In this document: positions 15,783-23,337 of the stretch, piece by piece
Position numbering within the stretch: the first letter of the stretch is position 1
Layout of the letters: each line of letters begins with the position of its first letter
NCBI RefSeq assembly: GCF_019703835.1
Contig: NZ_AP023054.1
Coordinates: 3,285,580-3,349,579 of the forward strand
DNA from: Thaumasiovibrio subtropicus
GTDB lineage: Bacteria > Pseudomonadota > Gammaproteobacteria > Enterobacterales > Vibrionaceae
DNA: 64,000 nt
Reading direction: 5' to 3'
Notes under the pieces: generated by a model
Database searches by the model: none
Told to the model about the DNA's origin: nothing
The model's input: only the letters and a program-made list of their open reading frames with translations
Translations under genes and position numbers: made by a program

Positions 15783-16014
15783 ATTTACCCCCTCGGATCC
15801 AATCAAAAGAGAAAACGACATTATCCGGCTTCTGTTGATAGTCAGTGAGAAACTTAATGCGAATCTCGATATAGCGCTCACCATCGATAAGCATCACACG
15901 ATCACCCACTTTAAAATTTCGGTCGTTTAGACGAATTTCGAATGTTTTGTCACCGCGAATAATGGCTTCAAGATACTTCGGTTGAATCTTTAACTCATGG
16001 ACTTGGACGCTCAT
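15769..16014 (-). CDS. DUF3850 (ASCH/PUA-like) protein
   Basis: 81 residues beginning VHELKIQPKYLEAIIRGDKTFEIR, then NDRNFKVGDRVMLI: the standard DUF3850 pattern, an ASCH-type small beta-barrel common in phage early regions and thought to bind RNA or modified nucleotides. Its ATG overlaps the previous stop by 4 bp. The exact role in the phage is unknown. Confidence 0.8.
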   Translation of the reverse strand: MSVQVHELKIQPKYLEAIIRGDKTFEIRLNDRNFKVGDRVMLIDGERYIEIRIKFLTDYQQKPDNVVFSFDWIRGGKCGDR

Positions 16015-16232
16015 AACAATCCCTTTTGCGCCTTGAATGCGCGCCGTGCTTGTACTTGATATTCACGGCTGTAACGGAAATCGCAGCCGCCTGTGAGGTT
16101 CGAGTGTGCTTTCAGTTGGTGCTTTGCCCTTAGCTTTCTTAACTGCTCAAGCGAACGGGCTTTTAGTGCTGGGTCGAAGTTCTTGCACCCTTCCATGTCA
16201 GGACATGGTTGATGAATCGGATGATTCGACAT
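16011..16232 (-). CDS. Small prophage early protein (73 aa)
   Basis: A short basic protein with three cysteines (CPDMEGC near the N-terminus, GGCDFRYSREYQ in the middle) and a helical Lys/Arg-rich centre (ARSLEQLRKLRAKH). It lies between the PrtN-like gene (12 bp upstream) and the DUF3850 gene (overlap 4 bp). No family recognised; a nucleic-acid-binding role is possible from composition. Confidence 0.55.
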   Translation of the reverse strand: MSNHPIHQPCPDMEGCKNFDPALKARSLEQLRKLRAKHQLKAHSNLTGGCDFRYSREYQVQARRAFKAQKGLL

Positions 16233-16244
16233 AGCCGCCCCCTG

Positions 16245-16499
16245 TTAGTGGTTCACCTGTTGCCATTCATGCTTGGCAGCGGCATAACACTCGTCGATGT
16301 GTTTTGCTAAATCTTCAATCTTGATTAGCGTCGGACTGCGTTCAGAATCACGCAATTTGAAGGTAGGGACTGGAAAGTCACACGCCTTTACCTTTTGTTC
16401 AGCTGTTTTTGGTGTGATGCCAAAGAATTCTTGGCAGACATTTCGAAGCTCAACCGTAGGGCTTCCGAATCGTGCTAGCAGTGCAAAATTTGTGTTCAT
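16245..16499 (-). CDS. PrtN-like transcriptional activator
   Basis: 84 residues matching the pyocin activator PrtN pattern: an N-terminal LLARFGSPTVELRNVCQEFFG, then ITPKTAEQKVKACDFPVP and a C-terminal helix with IKIEDLAKHIDE. In pyocin loci PrtN activates late genes when the repressor PrtR is cleaved during SOS. Here it is the first gene of the early operon, divergent from an S24-type repressor (16634), the same logic. It may equally act as the phage Cro-like switch protein. Confidence 0.7.
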   Translation of the reverse strand: MNTNFALLARFGSPTVELRNVCQEFFGITPKTAEQKVKACDFPVPTFKLRDSERSPTLIKIEDLAKHIDECYAAAKHEWQQVNH

Positions 16500-16581
16500 A
16501 ACTCACCCATGTAGTAGACTTGAGGTAACTCTAGTCGGCGTCAACGACTTCAAATCACCTGCATTAACCATATGCAGCATT

Positions 16582-16608
16582 ATTGCGGATCATTTTATGA
16601 ACCGCAAT
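16582..16608. promoter_or_regulatory. Repressor operator: 27-bp palindrome between repressor and early genes
   Basis: The left arm ATTGCGGATCAT and right arm ATGAACCGCAAT match at 11 of 12 positions around TTT. On the minus strand it spans a plausible promoter (TTGCGG, 17 bp, AATAAT) for the PrtN-like operon. It lies 26 bp before the repressor ATG, so repressor binding could silence early genes and regulate itself. Confidence 0.7.
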
Positions 16609-16633
16609 GTTTTTGCAGACATAGGCAGACTTC

Positions 16634-17239
16634 ATGAAGCACATAGATGAACAAATTGAACAGCTAAAAAAAATGACTCAAACCGCCAAGAACGTTGACT
16701 TGGCAAGGGCTCTAGAGGTTTCCCCGAAGACGATCCAGTCATGGAAAACGCGGGAAAAAATCCCAGAAGATATTTTCATAAAGGCGAAACGAGTCGCAGA
16801 AACGGGTGCAATAACTCCCAAGGGTTACATTGCATTACAGCTGTTTGATATCGAAGTGAGTGCAGGACATGGAGCGCTGGTCGAGAAGGAAGAAGAATCA
16901 AGCGCAATGGTATTCAGCGAACGCTATATCCGGCATGAGTTAGGTTTCAACCCTAACGATATTTTCTTAATGCCGATTCGTGGCGATAGCATGAGCCCTA
17001 CTCTCAAAAACCAAAGCATTGTCATGGTTAACCGTGTGGATGGATTCTCTACGGATGGGGTTTATGTGTTCCGCTACGACGGCCAATTGATGGTTAAACG
17101 TCTGCAGTTCTTGCCGGGCGGCATCAAGGTGGTCAGTGATAACACCGCTTATGAAGCATGGGAACTGAGCAAGGAAGATTTGAAAGGCACCGACTTTGAA
17201 ATCATCGGCGAAGTTGTTTGGTCTGGGCAGAGGATGTGA
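16634..17239 (+). CDS. Phage repressor (HTH + S24 peptidase, CI/PrtR-like)
   Basis: 201 residues: an N-terminal helix-turn-helix (VDLARALEVSPKTIQSWKTRE) and a C-terminal S24/LexA-like self-cleavage domain. The latter has the catalytic Ser in RGDSMSPTL and the Lys in LMVKRLQ. A cleavage region (VSAGHGALVEKEEE) precedes it. RecA-stimulated autocleavage during DNA damage should induce the prophage. It is transcribed alone and ends at the terminator at 17284-17311. Confidence 0.88.
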   Translation: MKHIDEQIEQLKKMTQTAKNVDLARALEVSPKTIQSWKTREKIPEDIFIKAKRVAETGAITPKGYIALQLFDIEVSAGHGALVEKEEESSAMVFSERYIRHELGFNPNDIFLMPIRGDSMSPTLKNQSIVMVNRVDGFSTDGVYVFRYDGQLMVKRLQFLPGGIKVVSDNTAYEAWELSKEDLKGTDFEIIGEVVWSGQRM

Positions 17240-17273
17240 GTTTCACAGTGTGAAACAGTCCCACATGTGGGAC
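17240..17273. repeat. Two adjacent perfect palindromes after the repressor gene
   Basis: GTTTCACAGTGTGAAAC (17240-17256) and GTCCCACATGTGGGAC (17258-17273) are perfect inverted repeats separated by one base, beginning directly after the repressor stop codon. They may be operators or RNA hairpins upstream of the terminator. Confidence 0.6.
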
Positions 17274-17283
17274 GACAAGATCA

Positions 17284-17311
17284 AAAAAGGAGCCGTTCGG
17301 CTCCTTTTTTA
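17284..17311. terminator. Bidirectional terminator between repressor and toxin operon
   Basis: A stem GGAGCC / GGCTCC with loop GTTC, flanked by A6 and T6, serves the repressor gene on the plus strand and the convergent toxin gene on the minus strand. Confidence 0.85.
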
Positions 17312-17322
17312 AAGTCTTGTAG

Positions 17323-17847
17323 CTATTCACCTACAATCGATAGTCTATACTGCTCTGCCCGACCAATAATAATCCTCATGGCTTCCTCATCCTTTTGGAA
17401 TTCATGACCTTGGGGATCAAGAACAAAGTTAAGCACATAAAAATAGTGGACATCTTTGAACTGAAAGTAAGAGTAGAAAAGTAGAGTATCGCAAACCCTA
17501 CGTATTTGCGCTTTGTTAATCCATTTATCATACTCAAACTCTGTTTCACCATCAAAGATGTGAACATGATGCAAGTTTTCTATTCCCGCATCAGGCTTAG
17601 GAAACTCATTTGGTTTATCTTTGCCAAAGATATCAACAAAAGAACAGTGATCTTTCTGAACATCCTCATCAGGACAGGGAATGTTACCCAAATCCGCACT
17701 TTCAGTTTTGTACTCAATAAAGTCAGAGTATAGGTCGTTGAAAGCGTCTTGCTGTTCAGCCTCTACTATGAGACTAGGATTTACATTGAAAACCAGCTTG
17801 TGACCGTCATCTTCTGATACGGTCTCTTTAAGATAAATTTCAGCCAC
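17323..17847 (-). CDS. YafO-like toxin (probable ribosome-dependent mRNA interferase)
   Basis: 174 residues. The blocks NDLYSDFIEYKTE, VDIFGKDKPNEFP, LHHVHIFDG and the C-terminal EAMRIIIGRAEQYRLS line up in order with E. coli YafO, a ribosome-dependent endoribonuclease; this protein is longer, with an N-terminal extension of about 35 residues and an insert. The start is GTG at 17847, with AAGGA upstream. A small gene (17868-18011) precedes it in the same operon and is the candidate antitoxin, unlike YafN in sequence. Recognised by eye only. Confidence 0.6.
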   Translation of the reverse strand: MAEIYLKETVSEDDGHKLVFNVNPSLIVEAEQQDAFNDLYSDFIEYKTESADLGNIPCPDEDVQKDHCSFVDIFGKDKPNEFPKPDAGIENLHHVHIFDGETEFEYDKWINKAQIRRVCDTLLFYSYFQFKDVHYFYVLNFVLDPQGHEFQKDEEAMRIIIGRAEQYRLSIVGE

Positions 17848-17885
17848 TTTAATCCTTATGAGCCACTTTAGTCCTTTTGAGCCAC
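17845..17885 (-). repeat. 19-bp tandem repeat across the antitoxin/toxin junction
   Basis: The unit GTGGCTCAAAAGGACTAAA occurs at 17885-17867, again with two changes at 17866-17848, and its first six bases open the toxin gene (17847). Each copy holds a GTG, an AAGGA ribosome site and a TAA stop. Confidence 0.75.
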
Positions 17886-18011
17886 TGCCTTATTCTCTTC
17901 TTTCAGTTGAGAAGCTGAAACGCGCATAGCACGAACTGCTGACGCAATACGCAGTGCACGAGGTGCGTTACGCTTACTGACAGAACCATTTTGCTTTACT
18001 AATTGTGCCAT
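17868..18011 (-). CDS. Candidate antitoxin or small regulator (46 aa)
   Basis: MAQLVKQNGSVSKRNAPRAL begins a basic, helical protein with an acidic C-terminus. The ATG at 18011 is preceded by a strong AGGAG. It lies 20 bp before the YafO-like toxin gene. No antitoxin family is recognised; the operon position is the main evidence. Confidence 0.5.
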   Translation of the reverse strand: MAQLVKQNGSVSKRNAPRALRIASAVRAMRVSASQLKEENKAVAQKD

Positions 18012-18136
18012 CTTTATCTCCTGCACCGAGAAGTGCAATTTCGAGAGAATCATCTATTTTAATTGACAGATAGTTTAGCTATTTGAGCTTCGTATCTTTC
18101 AGCCGTGCAACCAAACTAATCGCCAATACCTGAGCT

Positions 18137-18301
18137 TCATCCCACAAGATCGACTTCCTTTGAACGTTTTCTTGCATTTGCAAAGACTCGTTTGATGTTG
18201 ACCTTTGTCTCGGTCTTCGACGTCCCAGTAACTCGGTGTCCTTGGACGCCGTTACCAATAGCTACAAGTTCCTTAATAGCTTTCTGGGTTGAAGTGCTCA
18301 T
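18137..18301 (-). CDS. Small unknown protein (54 aa) at the head of the toxin operon
   Basis: The frame begins MSTSTQKAIKELVAIGNGVQ and ends with a basic helix (NIKRVFANARKRSKEV). A GAGGG ribosome site lies just before the ATG and AT-rich promoter-like DNA lies further upstream (18310-18370). It may belong to the toxin operon, 125 bp ahead of the 46-residue gene. Unknown function. Confidence 0.4.
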   Translation of the reverse strand: MSTSTQKAIKELVAIGNGVQGHRVTGTSKTETKVNIKRVFANARKRSKEVDLVG

Positions 18302-18547
18302 AAGACACCCTCTCGTTCGTCATCAAATAGATAGAGTTATATCTATGCTATACAGTATATATTATCTACCAATTTCGACGCAATTGCGAGCAGTTCAGTG
18401 AAACTCATTATTGGTTGATGATTGAAAATGCAGCAGGTAAGATCTTATGGATTAACTCAAAGTGAAACCTTCGAGTCTCAAGACTGCACTAAGCGTAGTG
18501 TAGCCAGCTTACAATAGCGATGACAAGTTTAGTAAGCCTGCTTTTCT

Positions 18548-18579
18548 AACCCTCGCCTCGGCGGGGGTTCTGTCTTTTT
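18548..18579 (+). terminator. Plus-strand terminator near the right prophage end
   Basis: AACCCTCGCC and GGCGGGGGTT form a stem with one G-T pair, followed by CTGTCTTTTT. No plus-strand gene precedes it within 1.3 kb, so it may end a small RNA or insulate the host from phage transcription. Confidence 0.55.
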
Positions 18580-18600
18580 AGGCCAAGAAGCTTTTTTTTG

Positions 18601-18619
18601 GTACTCCTATAGTACTCCT
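18601..18619. repeat. Probable arm-type integrase binding sites, right end
   Basis: Two GTACTCCT copies (18601 and 18612) repeat at the same 11-bp spacing as the GTACGCCT/GTACGCCC pair at the left end, 38 bp before the right attachment core. Confidence 0.55.
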
Positions 18620-18656
18620 CAACCCTTCTAAACCCTTATATAGCTTGAAAGTGAAT

Positions 18657-18677
18657 CCAATCGAGCATCGGCGCAAC
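18657..18677. repeat. attR: right attachment core
   Basis: An exact copy of the 21 bp at 3413-3433. It marks the right border of the prophage and the break point in the native dusA. Confidence 0.92.
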
Positions 18678-18746
18678 GCTAAAACGCTGCATAGGGAATT
18701 TAGGGGTATCCTCAGTATTTATCGAGGTTTCAGAAGTATTTAGCAT
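18657..18746 (-). pseudogene. dusA: Displaced 5' end of the host dusA gene
   Basis: From the ATG at 18746 the frame reads MLNTSETSINTEDTPKFPMQ, then [10 protein letters not shown], after which phage DNA follows. This is the native DusA N-terminus cut off by integration. Its promoter remains intact and now reads into the prophage end. Confidence 0.9.
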
Positions 18747-19034
18747 GCGTCGCAATTACCTGTTATTAAATTAAGCACCTTGAAAGTCAGTCTACAGCCC
18801 CCTTGGCGCCTTTCTGACGACATTGGAAATAGCTTCCATTACTGTAAAAAGCGCACTTTACCTATCGCGCACAATCAAGACAATGCTTTGTAAATTTCAA
18901 TTAGGGGGATTATACACCGAGAGTGGTAGACGTCTAAAGCGTAGGCATCGAGAGTAGACTCGGCCAACCACTTCGAGAGCGGCAACATAGCGAGAAGGTG
19001 TTATTGTGCCTCTATATCGATAGAAATATCGACG
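18747..19034. other. Non-coding region upstream of the original dusA
   Basis: No convincing frame. It presumably holds the native dusA promoter and leader on the minus strand. An imperfect repeat-like stretch with ATATCGA motifs lies near 19013-19032. Nothing further seen. Confidence 0.4.
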
Positions 19035-19340
19035 TCAGGGCTGCTTGTCGATCTTCGAGTAAAGAAAGTGTTTCTTTTCCTCAAAACGCATGCTTGAACG
19101 ACGGTTGGTAAAGATAAAAAAGCACTCGCCCTCATAGGATGGCAATTTCGTCGCTAACTCATAACCCTCCAGAAGAATGCGACTTACAGGCGGCTCATGA
19201 ACTTTCGTCGTCTTATCTCCTAACACCACCACGTGATCTTTCCCGTAGATTTTTTCATGCTCTGGCAGACCATCACCCAAGAAATCAAGACGATGAAGCA
19301 TGTATCGAGCACAACGCACCAACTTGTAAAATCGACTCAT
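19035..19340 (-). CDS. Small hypothetical protein (101 aa)
   Basis: A basic soluble protein, beginning MSRFYKLVRCARYMLHRLDF, with a middle rich in beta-type residues (DHVVVLGDKTTKV) and a C-terminal EGECFFIFTNRRSS. No family recognised. It lies alone between dusA and zur, in the host sequence outside the prophage, with codon use like its host neighbours. Confidence 0.55.
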   Translation of the reverse strand: MSRFYKLVRCARYMLHRLDFLGDGLPEHEKIYGKDHVVVLGDKTTKVHEPPVSRILLEGYELATKLPSYEGECFFIFTNRRSSMRFEEKKHFLYSKIDKQP

Positions 19341-19910
19341 TTAAGCCACCCGCCAACTAAGAATTACGATATTATCAATACTAACTATAGGGTCTAATCA
19401 CACGCCACTGAGCACTATAATCACCTAGTTTTATATAAATTAAGAAAGACAGATATTTATGTTTTCGGCATTCTCTTTGGCACAAGCCATGTTCACAGGA
19501 CTAAAACAGACACACAGGCATTCAGTTTAGAAATGGTTCGCCGATAGAGAGTAAGGATAAGCGTGCTGTCGATGCCATTTTTGCTGACACACCTACACTT
19601 GAGTGTATGGGCTGCGATAAGGTATTGGCTTGAAGCAGCACGAATAGTCGATAAAAATTGCGCATTCCAATGCACAATACTGTGTCGCAAAGGAAAAACA
19701 ACGCGCTGATTTAGCAATAATTCATAACAGCTAACATGCGCAACTTGGTACGGCTCATCTATACTGAAAACGGTGGGAGAATAGAGTGAATGTCTAAGTG
19801 TCTAGTACCTATCTTAGGTTTGATTCACATTCTTGTTTACTTCTCTCCCCCCCGAGCTCTGATGCTATGGTAGAATGAGAGACTTACACTGTTTTAGATT
19901 TAGAGGTTAC
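19341..19910. other. Long non-coding region upstream of zur
   Basis: AT-rich, with no frame of convincing composition. A 23-codon frame at 19459 and a minus-strand frame at 19493-19717 look random. The zur promoter presumably lies near 19770-19880. Confidence 0.4.
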
Positions 19911-20357
19911 ATGGGCGAGTCTTCTCAGATTCTCGATAAAGCGCGCCAGCTCTGCGATGAGCGTGGAGTGCGTTTAACGCCGCAGCGTTTTAAAACATTA
20001 GAATTGATAATCGAATACGGTCGTTCAATCAGTGCCTATGAACTGTTAGATCTGCTTAAAGTGACTGAACCACAGGCAAAACCACCGACGGTGTATCGTG
20101 CCTTAGATTTCTTACTTGAGCAGGGGTTTGTACACAAGGTTGAATCAACGAATAGCTACATTGCATGTTGCTCCTTAGGACACGCAGATCATTGTTCTCA
20201 ATTATTAATTTGTGACAATTGCGGCTTTGTGGAAGAATGTCACGATAATGAATTAGCTGCATTGTTGCTGAGACGTGCTCAGCATCAAGACTTCAGCGTC
20301 AAGCACCATGTGGTTGAAAGCCACGGCGTCTGTCGAAAATGCAGGGACAGCAACTAA
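19911..20357 (+). CDS. zur: Zinc uptake regulator Zur
   Basis: A Fur-family repressor of zinc-import genes, 148 residues from the ATG at 19911 (MGESSQILDKARQLC). It has a winged-helix DNA-binding domain with VRLTPQRFKTLELI and PPTVYRALDFLLEQGFVHKV. The C-terminal metal domain has CDNCGFVEEC, a His pair in KHHVVESHGVC and CRKC, the usual structural zinc cysteines. The longer frame from 19875 is less likely. The neighbours give no direct hint about its targets. Confidence 0.88.
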   Translation: MGESSQILDKARQLCDERGVRLTPQRFKTLELIIEYGRSISAYELLDLLKVTEPQAKPPTVYRALDFLLEQGFVHKVESTNSYIACCSLGHADHCSQLLICDNCGFVEECHDNELAALLLRRAQHQDFSVKHHVVESHGVCRKCRDSN

Positions 20358-20394
20358 AACTTTTTACAGAGATTGAAACGGCCAGATTTAAATT

Positions 20395-20859
20395 ATGCGT
20401 GCAGAATTTGTGAATCCATTTTTAGCCTCCCTTTTAAACGTGTTAAAGACCATGGCATCAATGGATCTTGCACCCCAGAAGCCGAGGATTAAGAAAGATG
20501 AAGTCGCTCGGGGTGATGTTTCCGGCTTGATCGGTATGGTTGGTCCACAAACCAAGGGCTCGCTTTCCATTACATTTGAGGAAAACCTCGCGCTTGAAAT
20601 CATGCAGCGTATGCTTGGTGAACGCCCGAACGGTATTAACGAAGAAGTCACTGACATGGTGGGTGAAATCACCAACATGGTAACCGGTGGAGCAAAGCGT
20701 ATTCTTGCCGAGAAAGGGTATGATTTCGATATGGCAACGCCAGCCGTTGTCTCTGGCCGTGGCCACACCATCACTCATAAAAGTGAAGGCTCTATCATTC
20801 TAATGCCATTCGAATCCGAGTTTGGCAGCGCTTACATCGAAATCAGTTTCGATACCTAA
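20395..20859 (+). CDS. cheX: Chemotaxis protein CheX-like phosphatase
   Basis: 154 residues of the CheX/CheC fold: GLIGMVGPQTKGSLSITF, then the phosphatase-type helix EEVTDMVGEITNMVTGGAKRIL with the E-x2-N signature, and GSAYIEISF at the end. CheX-type proteins dephosphorylate CheY-P or related receivers. It stands alone downstream of zur by 37 bp, and a GC-rich inverted repeat (20872-20900) follows. Common in Vibrionaceae. Confidence 0.8.
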   Translation: MRAEFVNPFLASLLNVLKTMASMDLAPQKPRIKKDEVARGDVSGLIGMVGPQTKGSLSITFEENLALEIMQRMLGERPNGINEEVTDMVGEITNMVTGGAKRILAEKGYDFDMATPAVVSGRGHTITHKSEGSIILMPFESEFGSAYIEISFDT

Positions 20860-21094
20860 GTGTCACCTTTATCAGGCAGCAAACCCTCCCCGCTGCCTGA
20901 ATATCTGCTGAAGACCTGCTATTAACCACTTCAAAAATAAGAAAAAATCGATCTTCGTCCTATTATCTGTCACAAAAAAATCCTAGACTGGGTCATGGTT
21001 GCATATTTTAGTTCATCAAGATGATGAAGATGTAACCTGCTAGGCAAAGCGATTTCGCTTAAAGCAACACCCTACAAGAAAGGAATTTGGAAAA

Positions 21095-21304
21095 ATGAGT
21101 AACAAGCAGACTGGTACGGTTAAGTGGTTTAACGATGAGAAAGGCTTCGGATTTATCTCTAGTACAGATGGTAAAGACGTTTTTGTTCACTACACAGCAA
21201 TTCAAGCCGACGGTCGTCGTACCCTGACAGAAGGTCAAAACGTCCAGTTTAATGTTGTAGATGGACAGAAAGGTCCTCAAGCAAGTGATGTAAGCCCAGC
21301 TTAA
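21095..21304 (+). CDS. Cold-shock protein, CspA family
   Basis: 69 residues of a single cold-shock domain with RNP1 (KGFGFI) and RNP2 (VFVHY), the usual RNA-chaperone surface. A 5' region of about 150 bp before the ATG contains no other gene and is AT-rich. That fits the long thermosensor leader of cold-inducible csp genes, although I cannot identify a cold box with certainty. Terminator at 21329-21356. Confidence 0.93.
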   Translation: MSNKQTGTVKWFNDEKGFGFISSTDGKDVFVHYTAIQADGRRTLTEGQNVQFNVVDGQKGPQASDVSPA

Positions 21305-21328
21305 TTTGCGACAACAGAGAATTAGAAC

Positions 21329-21356
21329 AACGCCGCGAATACATCGCGGCGTTTTT
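21329..21356. terminator. Terminator downstream of the cold-shock gene
   Basis: A stem ACGCCGCGA / TCGCGGCGT followed by T6 on the plus strand. It lies between the convergent csp and pgi genes. Confidence 0.85.
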
Positions 21357-21416
21357 TGTTTTAGCTGATTTGAGAGAGCAATTGGCCGCTATCCTGCTGA
21401 CAACAGCCTTTGGCTA

Positions 21417-23066
21417 TCATGCTCGCCACGCCTTAAACGTATTGATCAGGCCGTTCGTCGAGCTGTCATGGCTCGCCACTTCACCTTCTTCCTTCAACTC
21501 TGGCAAGATTTGGTTTGCAAGCTGCTTACCTAGCTCTACACCCCATTGGTCAAAGCTGAAAATATTCCAGATGATACCTTGCGCGAAAATTTTGTGCTCA
21601 TACATCGCGATCAAGGCACCTAACACCTTAGGCGTTACTTTCTTGACAAGAATCGAGTTCGTCGGCTTATTCCCTTCAAAAACTTTGAACGGTACTAAGT
21701 GAGCGACCTCTTCAGCGGTTTTTCCGGCCGCGTCAAATTCCGCTTCTACTTGTGCTTTCGACTTACCAAATGCCAGTGCCTCTGTCTGTGCAAAGAAGTT
21801 TGCCATCAGCTTCTGATGATGGTCACCAGTTGGGTTGTGGCTTAATGCAGGGGCGATAAAATCACATGGAATGAGTTTTGTCCCTTGGTGAATCAGCTGG
21901 TAAAACGCATGCTGGCCGTTTGTACCCGGTTCACCCCAAATGATTGGCCCAGTCTGATAAGTGACTTCTTCACCATTACGATCCACATATTTACCGTTCG
22001 ACTCCATATTTCCTTGCTGGAAGTAAGCGGCAAAACGGTGCAAATACTGATCATAAGGCAGAATAGCTTCTGACTCTGCGCCGTGGAAGTTGTTATACCA
22101 GATACCCAATAGCGCCAGAATCACCGGTAGATTGTCTTTCCATTCAGCGGTTGCAAAGTGCTGATCCATCTCATGCGCACCTTCCAGAAGCTCGATAAAG
22201 CGCTCATAACCGATTGCCAGACAAATACTCATGCCAATCGCTGACCACAATGAATAGCGACCACCAACCCAATCCCAAAACTCAAACATGTTGGCAGTAT
22301 CGATACCGAATTCAGAAACTGCCTTACCATTTGTTGAGAGTGCTGCGAAATGCTTAGCAACGTAGGCGCTATTGCGCGCTTCTTCTAAGAACCATTCGCG
22401 CGCAGTATGCGCATTGGTCATGGTTTCTTGTGTAGTGAACGTTTTTGAGGCAATCAGGAACAAGGTTGTTTCAGGATTAACACGCTTAAGTACTTCGGTG
22501 ATGTGAGTGCCATCCACATTGGAAACAAAATGCATGTTGAGGTGATTTTTATAGGCCGCCAATGATTCTGTCACCATAAATGGCCCGAGATCAGAGCCAC
22601 CGATCCCAATATTGACGACATCTGTGATCGCTTTGCCAGTATAGCCTTTCCACTTACCGCTAATAATACGGTCAGAGAAAGACTTCATTTTTTCTAGCAC
22701 TTCATTAATGCCAAACATGACATCTTCACCGTCCACCATAATCGGTGAGTTACTGCGATTACGCAGGGCGACATGCAATACCGAACGGTCTTCTGTTTGG
22801 TTGACTTTTTCACCACTAAACATAGCATCAATGGCTGCTTTTAATTCAGTGTCATCAGCCAAAGCGAAGAGCTTTTCCAGTGTTTCGTCGCTAACTAGGT
22901 TTTTTGAATAATCCAGCAAGATTTCGTCGCCGAATTGCGCAGAGTAGCGTTCAAAACGCTGCGCATCCGCGCCAAATAACTCACTGAGCTTGTAATCTTG
23001 CGCTTGTTCAAAGTGCGCGGTCAAAGCCTGCCAAGCTTGGGTCTGAGTTGGGTTAATGTTTTTCAA
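21417..23066 (-). CDS. pgi: Glucose-6-phosphate isomerase
   Basis: Interconverts glucose-6-phosphate and fructose-6-phosphate in glycolysis and gluconeogenesis. 549 residues, the normal length. It shows the two family signatures: [13 protein letters not shown] and, near the C-terminus, [13 protein letters not shown]. The sugar-phosphate site [13 protein letters not shown] and [16 protein letters not shown] are also present. The start at 23066 ([13 protein letters not shown]) matches the family; an upstream frame to 23126 is not part of it. Confidence 0.97.
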   Translation of the reverse strand: MKNINPTQTQAWQALTAHFEQAQDYKLSELFGADAQRFERYSAQFGDEILLDYSKNLVSDETLEKLFALADDTELKAAIDAMFSGEKVNQTEDRSVLHVALRNRSNSPIMVDGEDVMFGINEVLEKMKSFSDRIISGKWKGYTGKAITDVVNIGIGGSDLGPFMVTESLAAYKNHLNMHFVSNVDGTHITEVLKRVNPETTLFLIASKTFTTQETMTNAHTAREWFLEEARNSAYVAKHFAALSTNGKAVSEFGIDTANMFEFWDWVGGRYSLWSAIGMSICLAIGYERFIELLEGAHEMDQHFATAEWKDNLPVILALLGIWYNNFHGAESEAILPYDQYLHRFAAYFQQGNMESNGKYVDRNGEEVTYQTGPIIWGEPGTNGQHAFYQLIHQGTKLIPCDFIAPALSHNPTGDHHQKLMANFFAQTEALAFGKSKAQVEAEFDAAGKTAEEVAHLVPFKVFEGNKPTNSILVKKVTPKVLGALIAMYEHKIFAQGIIWNIFSFDQWGVELGKQLANQILPELKEEGEVASHDSSTNGLINTFKAWRA

Positions 23067-23337
23067 CATAGTTACTGTTCCTGATTGGTAGTTTTTACTG
23101 TCTACGTCTTTTTCCCTGCGCAGCACAGCTCCCCGATATGAAATGTTATGATTATACCTTTACCGCACAACGGCAAAGAAGCAACAATTTACCACAGGTT
23201 CCCTTATTCCCAATATTAACCTGAGGACTCTTTGTTTTAGGTCAGTTTCACCCACTCAAGGAAACCCAATAGCGCTGACCTCAAACTGGAATTACAGTAT
23301 GCTTGTGGCATTTCACGCATCGCAGCGAGTCCTTTTT

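Larger units (their letters stand above)
3413..18677. mobile_element. Corticovirus-like (PM2-like) prophage integrated in the 5' end of dusA
   Basis: The element is bounded by a 21-bp perfect direct repeat (3413-3433 and 18657-18677) of the dusA coding sequence. It carries a tyrosine integrase at one end, a repressor/early switch at 16.2-17.2 kb, an HUH replication initiator, a compact packaging ATPase, a putative double-jelly-roll capsid protein, spike and muralytic virion proteins, and at least eight small membrane proteins. No tail, portal, large terminase or tape-measure gene is visible, which argues against a tailed phage. At about 15.2 kb it is longer than free PM2 (about 10 kb). The extra length is mostly the integrase, the repressor region, an inserted membrane-protein gene (10.3-11.6 kb) and a toxin operon (17.3-18.3 kb). 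Confidence 0.85.

Noticed and set aside
18310-18370. TACTGTATA near the head of the toxin operon as a LexA box
   Set aside because: Only the left half matches; the right half lacks CAG at the required spacing, so SOS control by LexA is not supported.
19493-19717. A 74-codon minus-strand frame upstream of zur
   Set aside because: Amino-acid composition looks random and there is no ribosome site; likely non-coding.
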